From: Agaricus subrufescens
Taxonomy: Eukaryota > Basidiomycota > Agaricomycetes > Agaricales > Agaricaceae
Direction of reading: 5' to 3'
Assembly: GCA_029945375.1 (NCBI GenBank)
Contig: JAQOTE010000025.1
Location: 105,767 to 169,766 of the forward strand
Length of the DNA: 64,000 nt
A program made the translations under genes and the position numbers. Shown in pieces: positions 54,422 through 64,000 of the stretch (position 1 is its first letter; each line of letters begins with the position of its first letter). Below the pieces are notes generated by a model. The model did no database searches. It had not been told where the DNA came from and saw only the letters and a list, made by a program, of their open reading frames with translations.

Positions 54422-56456
54422 ACATATAAAGCTACCGTCGCCGGTGTATCTTGCGTTGAACTCGATGACGAGTTGGCACAACCTCAACCACACTGGACAA
54501 TTCGAATCTTTCCCGAAATCCTTTCCGACATCTTTACGTGGTGCATAGAAGCTCATGAAAAGCCTCCATTGAACGTTTCTCAAGTCTGTCGTCGATGGAG
54601 ATGCGTAGCTTTGCATACTCCGCAACTTTGGCGTCGCCTTCCCTTCCGCGAACGGTTTTCTGATGTTGATGAAGAACGTCAGTTTATCGCTTTTCTTTCT
54701 GAGGTTTATTTGCAGAGATCTGGGGGAATTCCTATCACCTTCTCGTGGCATCCGTGGCATGAACTCGCGGAGAGTTTGTTTCAGGTCTTACTCCAACATT
54801 CTGAACGATGGGGAAATGTGCACTTTGTCATGCATGAACAGCTGCGTTCCCATATTGCCAATCTCCAGAGTCATTTACATTCTTTGTATGCCCTGAAAGT
54901 CACTTTGACCGACGACAGCGGCTCCATCTCCCTCCAACCATTCCAAACTGCTCCCAAACTACGATACTTCGCACTCGATGACCGTCGAGTCGACGTCGAT
55001 GCTCCGATACCATCACACGGATGGCCTTGGAATCACGTAACGCACATCTCTATCTCGCTCTACACCACCCACCACTTTGACTATCACTCTCTATCCTCAT
55101 TCTCGAATCTCACCTATCTACATCTTCATTGGCCCAGATGGACTTTAATTCCAGAGGCCATAGCTCGAGAACACTTGCGAAAAGCAATCACTTTCACTTC
55201 TTGTCGTTATCTCCAACTGGATTTCTCTCTCCCCCTCGGAGTCACTCACAATGCCCCATTTTCCAACCCACTCCAAAATATGTATTTCCCTAACCTCGAA
55301 TATCTCTTTATCTACTACGACGCAGTATCATTCACCGATCCATTCACTCTCAGTGAACTCGAATCTTTCATTGGAAGATTGAAAACATGCAATGTCACCC
55401 CGCTCAAGAGTTTTCACTGGTTCAGACACTGCAATTACTTTGCAGCACCAACAGCCGTTCCCCAATCCTTAATCCCCAATCCCCAACCCCAACAAACCGT
55501 CTTCCGCCTCCTCCCCAAAACCCTCTCCAACCTCCGCGTCACGCTCTTCCCCCGCTTCCTCCTAGAAAAACTCTTCAACGTGCTCACGACCGAAGCGACT
55601 TTCCTCCCGGGGTTGAGGAAATTGGATTTGGGGGTGAATGTGAGTGTGTTGAGTTCGGCAAAGGAGTTTGGGTGGTTTTGTGACAAGTTGGAGAGGATTT
55701 TGGGGAGTGAGTCGAAGAGGAGGTTGGATGAGATTCGGATTCAGTTGATTGCGGTTTGTCCGGTGCCGTTTTGGGTTGTTTCGCCTTGGCAGATTATTTT
55801 TAGGGTTGATGGTTGGGAGAAGAGGTTTCGGGAGGATGTGGTTGGACATTTGGAGGATTGTTTGGAAGATTTAGAGGAGGAGGAGGAGAAGGAAGAGGAG
55901 GGCGAAGAGGATAAGGGCGTGCCGGTGAATGATGTTGAAATTGAACCCACCATGGTAAAGATAAAATCAGACTTTTGTATGATCCTCTTATGTGAACTCG
56001 AAGCTTATCTCTTTTTTTTTTCTTTCTGGTCTTTTTAGGTCACGAATTTGCGAAGGGCTTTGTTCGAGTTTATGCGCTCGGATGGTGTATTTTCGCAGTA
56101 TGCCCGTGTACAAACATCTCTACGGTTTAGGATGGCGACTATCAATCGGTGGTTGAAGATGCTCAAAACGGACTCTGCCTCACGGAGATGGACTGCGGTA
56201 GGTAATGATGGTATAATGTATGTTTCGCCTCGCTCTCGTAAGCACCAAATCAGCCCTCAATTCCTTCTTCCGCTAATGAATGACTTTTGTTCTAGCGTTA
56301 CGGAATGCGGAATCATGGGTATTTGGAATTGAGGATGATTTCAGTGAAGTTGAAGATGTTCGGTATATCGATAATGATCGTGTTCCTGGTGTTCCGCGTG
56401 CATGGCTGGACGCGAGGGATTTGACCAAGTATGCGAATCTGACGGTTTCGGAATGA
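54422..56456 (+). CDS. F-box protein 2, 5' exon not resolved
   Basis: The frame opens after an acceptor at 54421 and reads the F-box IRIFPEILSDIFTWCIEAHE, NVSQVCRRWRCVALHTPQLW, followed by a leucine-rich repeat-like region (LYALKVTLTDDSGSI, LRYFALDDRRVDVDA, NLTYLHLHWPRWTLIP, YLFIYYDAVSFTDPF, LPGLRKLDLGVNVSVL). It ends in a strongly acidic segment EDLEEEEEKEEEGEEDKG. Two further exons follow (about 56040-56200 with LRRALFEFMRSDGVFSQYAR and about 56300-56456 with GVPRAWLDARDLTKYANLTV). There is no ATG at the 5' end of this frame, so a first exon lies upstream, with several possible donors. Typical Agaricomycete F-box protein of unknown target. Confidence 0.7.
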
Positions 56457-57550
56457 TTCAATACTCGGGAAGTTCCTGTGAGTTGTTCATGGTCTAGTCC
56501 AATATTGTTTTAATGGCTTACATATGCAACGATTTTGTTAAAGCCGGTTTCATATCCTCAAGTCCCAGAAGTCATTCGTCGTTTGTTAAAACTGTATTGA
56601 GATTTTGATTTAACCCCTACTCCGTATCAAGATGTTTGTGTAATATTTTGTGTAACGTATTGGATCTCAGTGTACTGCGCTGGACACTGACCCAATGTGA
56701 TTACTTTTTTTACGAGTCCCTGTTTTTTAAGTGGGACATGAAGAAAAGGCAAGAGTCATGTCTAATTTGTTGAGTTTTCGGACTTGGTCAGTGATCATGT
56801 AGCGCTCTAATGTAAATTATCCAACCGCTCAAAACCTGTTGCACAGCAGATCGGGGCAAGTGAACTACAGCTGGTCAACCCTTCAAAGTATGCACCAGGA
56901 TACGGCATTAGTAGTGATCGGACTGAGCTAAGATTCTGATCAGAAGCATGAAGTCGTCATTCCTCTGATATTTCATTGGCATCGTTGATTGTCCGGGGAA
57001 ACAATCATTCGGTTCACTTCCGGAAAGGGTCGTATAGTAAAGGGTCGTCAGATACACGGATCAGTTCGTTAATCAATTACGTCTATCCTTTACTCATTCT
57101 TTACTCATTTAACGGGCTCTCTGGATCGTAAAGGTTATGACGATATTGCAGTCCACTGGTAATACATCTATTATGACGGATATATTCATAGATACGAGTA
57201 CTTTGAAATACCAGACCAAAATTGCGCAAGCAGTGAATTGTAAGGCAAGGAACCAGTATATCTTCCCGAAAGGTTGACCGTGTGAATGCAACGCAGTAAC
57301 CAACTATTTATAGTTCACTGATGACGACTTGTTACGACTCCTAGCTTTCCATTTTTCCCTTTGAACATTACCTTCCGGTAGTTTCTAATATTCAAACGTT
57401 ATATCACCACCGTAGAAATGGTATCTGACGCGCTGGGCATCATCTGTGCGATAGTTCAACATGGATTTGGAAAAGTATAGAATTACACCAAGAGAAACAC
57501 GATCTAACATACAGAATCGTACAAGTGAAGCTAGGTGAGGCTTTTCTTTC
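56457..57550. other. Intergenic, F-box 2 to 7-TM gene
   Basis: 1.1 kb between convergent genes. No feature recognised. Confidence 0.45.
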
Positions 57551-58770
57551 TTAAACACACTCTTTTACCTCAAGTCCATGATCTGTAGCTGAACCGGTTG
57601 AAGTTCCTTCAGTTTGACAACATGAAAAAACCAAAGTCGATAGCATTTGATCACTTGGACGATGCTCGTCTTCCTCCGATCTGTTCATTCCGACACGAAT
57701 GATAATAAGATTGTGTGCGATGCCAATTATTATTGTGTTCTGAGGTCGAATCACGTCAGTTCTTACTAGTGGCTTGTTAGAACAGATTCGTGAAAACCTA
57801 CGAGTGTCCCAATCATGTGAATAGCGAAGGTGTCATTACCAAAATAGACGAAGAAGTGCGCAATGCTTGTGGAGAGATACAAAACACCTGATTCCATCAG
57901 AACACGAATGAGGAATTGGAGTCGCCTTGGTGCGCCACTATCTCTGTTGTCACAGCATCTCAGAGTTTTCCAGATCCGCCACGTCAAGAGACCTGACAGA
58001 ATAAATGCATCACCGCTCGATGTTCATCATTTGCGTTTTTCCCTTTGTACCCGAGGAACTCACCAGTGCAGTATGCGTTCAAGACTATGGTCGAAGCTAG
58101 AAACGGAGTAAACACTATTCCTGGCCCGACGTTCATATTGACTTTCGACCATCTATAAGGCCCAAAGTTGGGATCATGGATATTCTTGATCTGTAGGAAA
58201 ATTTGCATGCTGACACAAGCGATGCCGCCAAGCCAAAGGATAAATGGTAACCACATAACAGATACACGTTTCATGTAAGTAATCCATAGACGATACATCT
58301 AAAAGGTTCGATTATCATCCTTTGCGATCAATATGTTCTTAGGGATGAACTTGCCAGAACAGTATCCGCCAGTAAAGATATGACGTCGAAAAGGATGCAC
58401 TATTCAACAACAGGAAATCATTGATTGGATCTACCCGTCTAGAGGCTCATCGACTAACCATCATAATGGCTCTCCAAGGCTGTTGGGCATAATCTTCTAG
58501 CTTGTGTCCCTGTTCTACGAAGCCCGACTCTTCAATGGGTGTGCAAATGTTCACCCCCTCGTCAAGCAATACAAGTACCGCAATAATGTTGGTTGCAGCA
58601 AGAGTGTACCAATGGATACCCTTTCTCAACCTCCACCCTTCATCAGCAATGATCAACCAGCGGTTGGCGAACGCAACAGAAATGAGATAGAATCCAAGAA
58701 AGATTCCAGTGGTGAAGGTGATCGCTACCGCCTGAGGTAACAAGAAAGGTGGCAACTCGAGCCCTGGCAT
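57551..58770 (-). CDS. Seven-TM membrane protein (Agaricomycete family), copy 1
   Basis: Five exons (58770-58459, 58399-58355, 58298-58064, 57992-57802, 57739-57551), 323 residues, seven hydrophobic segments. Reading: LPPFLLPQAVAITFTTGIFL, TLAATNIIAVLVLLD, CILFDVISLLADTVLMYRLW, FILWLGGIACVSMQIFLQ, GPGIVFTPFLASTIVLNAYC, LLTWRIWKTL, LIRVLMESGVLYLSTSIAHF, then TIIIGIAHNLIIIRVGMNRS and a soluble tail. The pattern WRIWKT plus I-ESGVLY-S is common in a large Agaricomycete membrane family of unknown function. The 45-nt exon 2 is followed by a GC-AG intron (GCAAGT donor), which is GT in copy 2. Confidence 0.8.
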
Positions 58771-60133
58771 TTCGAAATTCTGCGATTTCGGGGTAGGGAG
58801 ACCACTGTAGATTCAAGTTCTCAAATCATGGTTGGTGCCCGCTTATATCGTCAAAAAGTCTGTTAAGCATCATCTCCCACTTCTTAAGGCAAAGGAACAT
58901 GCCAAGGCTAATAACGAATAGAAAAAACATCTGAAAAGTAATCTAACTATAAGTCTTTTTGTTCTATATTAGCTGAAAACAAGCAACCGAATAATCGCTG
59001 AGGACTCAGTCGGGACTCGGGACCCCGAGTCATCTATCAAAAACTGTCACTATCAGAGCGAGAATCCCCGCTGCCATCCGCTTCCGCACCTACAGTAAAC
59101 TGTTTAGGGCTCACAACAATCATGGCAGTCTTGGTATTTCTTGCTCTATAGCTTCTCTAGGGCGTTGAGGCAGACGGTCCGACCAAACATGACTCTCACT
59201 TGTAATGCTTCATGACTCGTCAAAATTACCTTGATTGAAAGATAATTGTCATGCCAGTGAGCACCGCCGTGCGCTCTCCCATCGGTTCAACCTCTTTCCG
59301 AGAGACACTTTATATTAAAAAGGGATGGTTTGTGGGGTCTGTCGATCACGGACCCCGGTTTGGACCACTCTGTCCGTTCAAGTCTGAAATTCGGAGGCGC
59401 CAGGCTTTGACGTCATTATTTCGGTGTCTGATGCCCTCGAATCATAGGAAAGTTCACTGGAATGCACGTACTTTGACTAGACACTGGATTCCCAGTCAAT
59501 AAATGAATGACCATAGTCTGGTACCAAGCGCAAACCGCGTTGTAATCTAGTGTTTCGAATGTCACTTAAACTCGACCGCTGGGAATAAAGATACTATTAT
59601 ATTCACCTCAAGTAGTTCAAGGGTACTCTAATATAATTTCCCTGATAACAGACAGATATGCAGGGGTCACCATAAACGTAAGTTCTTCATATGTCCTGGC
59701 CCCCAACATTTTGCTGTGGGCTTCCTAAACACTACTGAGAATAGTCCGTCTCTTATAGTTGTTAAAATCTCCCTATTCAATGTGCCAAAGCAATTCAAAG
59801 GCTCGGATCATGCGAAGCAATGATCGACAGACGACCTTCAATTTCCTCTGTTGTCATGCTATAATTAGTATGCTAGTGTCTCATACCCGAAGACTTGATA
59901 TGCAATTGTTAGTCCGAGTCGGTAGAACATATCGTGAAGTGCTCAGGGAAAACTACGTTCTCGGTATAACAAGGCAAGGCAAGTTGATTGAACATTATGC
60001 TAGTACTGATTGGAAGTACTATTGAGTAACAGTGAACTATTTATAGTTTCCAACTATGACGACTTCTCCGATCATCGCCATGGGCGGTGCAAGGTGGTTC
60101 CTGTAGAGTCTGTCCTCTTTTTTGAGCACACAT
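58771..60133. other. Spacer between 7-TM copies, left part
   Basis: 1.36 kb with the promoter of 7-TM copy 1. Short open frames only, no domain seen. Confidence 0.45.
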
Positions 60134-60134
60134 T

Positions 60135-60743
60135 GGATGACTTTCCGTAACTCTAAATAATAGATTTCTCTAAATTTCTAGATTCTAAACTACTTGCCGG
60201 AGATGCCGATGGATATATCAAGTAACTATGCCAGCGGATCTTGAAAATCTGAAAAACTCCAGACTTGAAGGCCTTTCTAAACTTTCTTACGGATGACCTA
60301 ATTTCTCACACTCGATCAGATTGATGGCGGGAAATTACTCAGGTGTGACGAGTGGCTTGATTATCATCTGTATGTATTGATAGCCCTGTGTACACTGGTA
60401 TTTTGACATGCCAGCTAATGCCAGCACCGAAAATTCTGTTCTTCGTCCTCCAATACTTGCAGTTGATGAAATACATGTCTTGGATTTGTTGAGTCGCAAA
60501 AATTTCATTCATACTGTCGCAATCGAAGTTTTGAAGTCACCCATCACTGTGACACAATGGTGATGCTATCAATTCACGGATCAGCCCCTGGTACGGCAAT
60601 GCCTCTGTTTATACTTATTATCTAGTCTACATACATGCGTTATGGTTCAATAGATTTTTACATAGATTGCGGGGTTTGAAAAATATAATCTAGAATCGTT
60701 TAGAATCTAGAAATCTAGAGTTTAGAGTTACGGAAAGTCATCC
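60135..60743. mobile_element. Non-autonomous TIR transposon, about 609 bp
   Basis: Inverted ends GGATGACTTTCCGTAACTC at 60135 and its complement ending at 60743, extended by imperfect pairing over some 60 bp (AGATTTCT...AGATTCTAAAC). ATT flanks both ends and could be a 3-bp target duplication. The interior has no coding frame. The superfamily is not determined; a 3-bp duplication would suit PIF/Harbinger- or CACTA-like elements. Confidence 0.65.
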
Positions 60744-61059
60744 ATTGTTATTCTTGACTTGTTTCAAGATCTATAGCATGACGGTCTACATGATCTGAGC
60801 TACCTGAGAGCACCTCAACTTTCTCCTTCTGCCTGCAATCTTTTGTGCCTTCAATGTTACCCTTTAAACTTGGTGTCTCCTAATATCTGAGTTTTTCACT
60901 ACCACCTTGTTAGTGATATTTGCACTTTGAGGAGACTATAGGATGATATAATAACAATAATATAAAAGGAAACATTCAAACATACATCTACGACAAGGTA
61001 AGTCCTATCTAAAACACGAAAAGTCACTAGCAGTCAAGGCTAGGTGAGGTATGCCTCTC

Positions 61060-62260
61060 TTAAACACAATCTTTATCCTCAAATCTTGGAGCTGTAGCTG
61101 AAGTGACTGAGATTCCTTCAGCTTCAGGACTTGAAAAAACTAAGGTTGACACTTTTTTGTCATTTGAATCGCACACATCCTCCAGCGTTCTGTTTATTCT
61201 GACTTGGATGATAATAAGATTGTATGCAATGCCAATCACAATCAAGTTCTACTGGGAACCTTAGTCACTCCTTACTTCATGAGGAGTAAAACCTGCAAAG
61301 ACTCACAATCATTGCAATCATATGAATAGCAAAGTTATCATGGCCAAAATAGACAAAGAAGTGTGCAATACTTATGGACAGGTATAAAACACCGGATTCC
61401 ATAAGAATACAGATGAGGAATTGAAGCTGGTTTGTCACAAGGCTACTGTTTTGAGTGTCACCGTGTTTTAGAGTCTTCCAGATCCGCCATATCAAGAGAC
61501 CTGGTGCTTTGTCATCATTTGTATTTTCTTGCATCTAATGAACTCACTTGTGCAGTACACATTCAAGACTATAGTCAAAGCTAGGAATGGAGTGGCTACA
61601 ACTCCAGGCCCAACATCCATATCAGCTTTTGACCACTCATAAGGTCCAAACTGTGGATTGTGAATGTTCTCGATTTGTAGGAAAGTTTGCATGCTGATAC
61701 AAGCGATACCAACTAGCCAAAGAATAACAGGGCACCACATGACAGATGTTCATTCCAAGTAAGCAATCTGCAGACAATACATCTGAAAGACCTGGTCACC
61801 ATTTTTTGCGATGGATGTATTCATAGAGATGAACTCACCAGAACAGTATCCGCCAATAAAGATATGATGTTGAAAAGGAGGCACAATGTATCCAACACCG
61901 GAACTTATCAGTTCAATCCACTCAATTGTTAATCCATTATTGACTAACCCTCATAATAGCTCTCCAAGGTGGTTTAGCATATTCTTCTAGTTTATTCCCC
62001 CATTCTATGAAGCTGGACTCTTCAATAGATGTGCTGATATATGCTGCCACGTCAAGCAACACAAGCACTGCAATTATGTTGGTTGTAATAAGAGTGTACC
62101 AATGGATTTCCTTCCTGAATTTCCACCCTTCATCAGTGAGTATTAACCAACGGTTTGCAAATGCAATGGAGATAAGATAGAAGCCAAGAAAGATCCCGGT
62201 GGTGAATGTGATTGTTACAGCCTGGGGCAACAAAAAAGGGGGTAAGTCAGACCCAGGCAT
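61060..62260 (-). pseudogene. Seven-TM membrane protein, copy 2, broken
   Basis: Same exon plan as copy 1: exon 1 62260-61949 (LPPFLLPQAVTITFTTGIFL), exon 2 near 61890-61840, exon 3, exon 4 with LLIWRIWKTLKH, and a last exon ending in TAA/TGA at 61060. Two lesions are visible. The acceptor before exon 2 is TG instead of AG. Exon 3 has an in-frame TGA a few codons after its start (around 61750), at a place where copy 1 has CGT. Many CpGs of copy 1 are TG or CA here. Otherwise the similarity is high, so inactivation is fairly recent. Confidence 0.75.
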
Positions 62261-64000
62261 TTGTGATTTTATAGGGATCACTGGCGTGAAACCCTTAGTT
62301 CGCAAATGACCTTGGTTTATATGTCAAGGCCTCCGCTATCCATCAGCTTACTCACCTGTTCAGGCAAGAAAGACAAAAAATATCAGCTCCAAATCATGGG
62401 ACACCATATGGAAAGTCGATATAGCCACCAGTGCTTTCATGCTGTATCATCGTTTCATGTCAGGATCATCAAATATCGGCTGGCAACTGGTGTTGCCCAA
62501 TCAGCGGTCTTTGCTCCCAACACTGGGTCTATTTCAGCACAACAAACAGGCTGCTTGTCTTCCATGGTGTTACAACTGTTTTGATATTACATTCACTCTA
62601 TAACTTCTCTCAGGCCCTCGGAGTTCTTCTCCAAGGCTGAAGTCCAAAGCCCAGCGAAACAAATACACTTCTAATGTCTTGAAGAGAACATGATTGGGCC
62701 ATGCCAAAATGTTTGCCTTCACTCTATTTTCTATTTTCGTGGTCGCTAGGTACTTGATTATATTTTTTTGTATAGTCGTACTTTGGCTTACCCTGAGATG
62801 GGATGTCCCATAGATTCAGTATTCGACAGTATCTATGGTCAAGGCAGCCTATGCTGTTACAGCCCCAGCCGTTTTATGCGTGAAAATATACGTTTAATGC
62901 GGTTAGGTGTACGTATTAAGTTCGGGAATGAACAATCGATCACCCAGTCAGAGATAATCTCAGTCGAGGGCATGTGTGAAGAAAGGTTGATCTAGGGGAC
63001 AGTTGAGATTGCATCCGTGATTCCTAGTAGGAAAACTGTACTGCTAGGGGAAATATAATCGTATTCGAGGACTTTAAGACGGAAGTCTCGAGGCTGAGTC
63101 TAGAGAGACTTTATTGGGAATTATCATTGAGACTGGCTATAGGATGGCTTGAGGACTTAGCGGAACGCGGTTCCTTCAGCGGACCTTATGCTAAACTGAA
63201 TCTATAACTACTACCTGCCTAATAAGGAAAGGGCTAGGAAGTAGACGACTTACACATGTCGAGACTGAATTAACCTGAAGCGAGACTGTTGGAATTGTCA
63301 GTCGAGACTCTGGATCAGGCAGAAATAGTGATAATCTCAAAGCAACTAAAGGTGAGATAGAAGCATAGTCTAATCGAGGACATCTTATTGATGGGACAAT
63401 CAGTGGGGGATGTGCCTCAAGAGTTTCTAGACTAGGGTTTAGGGTTGGAAGCTTGTTAGCCAATGGGGAACAGGAGATTAGGCAAGTGCAATGTTCGGTC
63501 GAGGAGACTGAATAGTCGAGACTGTTGATTGGTGGGGAAAGATGAGTCAAGGAGACTATACCCATTCAGTGCTGGATATGGACTTGGTTATCTGTTTCAT
63601 ATTTGTTTATTTTGTCTCAGTTTTTTTTATTGTGTATCGTATATAGTCGCCAGTCGAGGACGAGGTTTGGCATCGAATCTTTGCCCAAGCGCTGTGTGAG
63701 TGAAATCGAGTTTGGTTAAACTTCACAGTGTTCTAAGCATTTCTGAAAGTTCTTTCTCAACTCGGAAGGTCTTGTGTTCTGCTCGAGAGAGTATCTTCAC
63801 TGGTCTAATAGGATCGCAATAGCATTTGGTGCTAGCTCAACTTGTCTTGCAGTCTGTCTCGAAGCACGAAGGCAGGTCAAGGCTCTCCGAGTTTGTTGAG
63901 GCATCACTAGGGCGGACTCGCTACCCCTCCTAGATAGGTGTCTAACCCATCCTATTGAGGACAGTCATTGCGAGCTTAGCCACTCGTCGCGAAGGTTCTA
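62261..64000. other. Right end of window, repeat-rich without recognised gene
   Basis: No coding frame is convincing. From about 62950 to the end the words GTCGAG, TCGAGGAC and CGAGACT recur many times (for example near 62952, 63068, 63257, 63300, 63376, 63497, 63651), giving the look of an LTR or other repeat continuing past the window. A second end was not found. Confidence 0.4.

Overview
The window is nuclear DNA of a filamentous basidiomycete, most likely an Agaricomycete. Genes are cut by many introns of about 45-70 nt, the families present are typical of mushroom-forming fungi (NACHT NLR-like proteins, F-box proteins, Agaricomycete-type 7-TM proteins, a Clr2 silencing factor), and LTR retrotransposons and a Tc1/mariner element are nested among them. 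All exon structures were worked out by hand from reading frame, splice sites and comparison of paralogues inside the window.

Layout. 1-7837: nested retrotransposons. A solo LTR (229-876) sits in the reverse transcriptase of a decayed Ty3/Gypsy element whose 5' LTR (4294-4813) cuts the gag of a Copia-type element (LTR 7286-7837). 7837-8496: a 660-bp unit bounded by 91-bp direct repeats. 8513-14280: tandem duplication of a Dal5-type MFS transporter (MFS1, MFS2) together with a relic of the neighbouring NACHT gene. 14786-17674: NACHT1. 18108-20843: the head-to-head pair SDHD / TRAPPC12. 20900-27240: an almost CpG-free island holding two arrays of intron-like repeats separated by single codons, a Tc1 element and decayed gene copies. 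27039-29150: NACHT3, which reads into the second array. 30084-31410: pseudogene copy of the SDHD-TRAPPC12 pair. 31589-34218: Clr2. 36568-38714: a third MFS gene. 38932-53184: a dense housekeeping stretch (OSBP/Osh4, NHP6, MDM35, tRNA-Glu, CBP3, NACHT2, F-box, dynactin p24-like, TKL kinase). 54422-56456: a second F-box gene. 57551-62260: tandem 7-TM genes, the second broken, with a TIR transposon between them. 62261-64000: repeat-rich DNA.

Most unusual structure. On the minus strand at 25937-27038 and 22987-23619 there are 15 and 9 consecutive triplets, each flanked by AG...GT splice signals and separated by similar 54-75-nt (mostly 66-68-nt) intron-like units. Every unit keeps phase 0. The triplets are nearly always NNT, so they can never be stop codons, and their first two bases vary much more than the surrounding repeat. 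The larger array lies between exons that join in frame to the NACHT3 gene. If spliced, this would be a gene with a string of one-codon exons in which any subset of exons stays in frame. No RNA evidence is available here, so this is a structural prediction.

Three NACHT genes on separate loci share a short N-terminal motif exon and a phase-1 intron before the NACHT exon, which suggests one NLR architecture that has multiplied in this genome. The CpG pattern (all or nearly all CpG changed to TpG/CpA in duplicated DNA) points to cytosine methylation and deamination of repeats.
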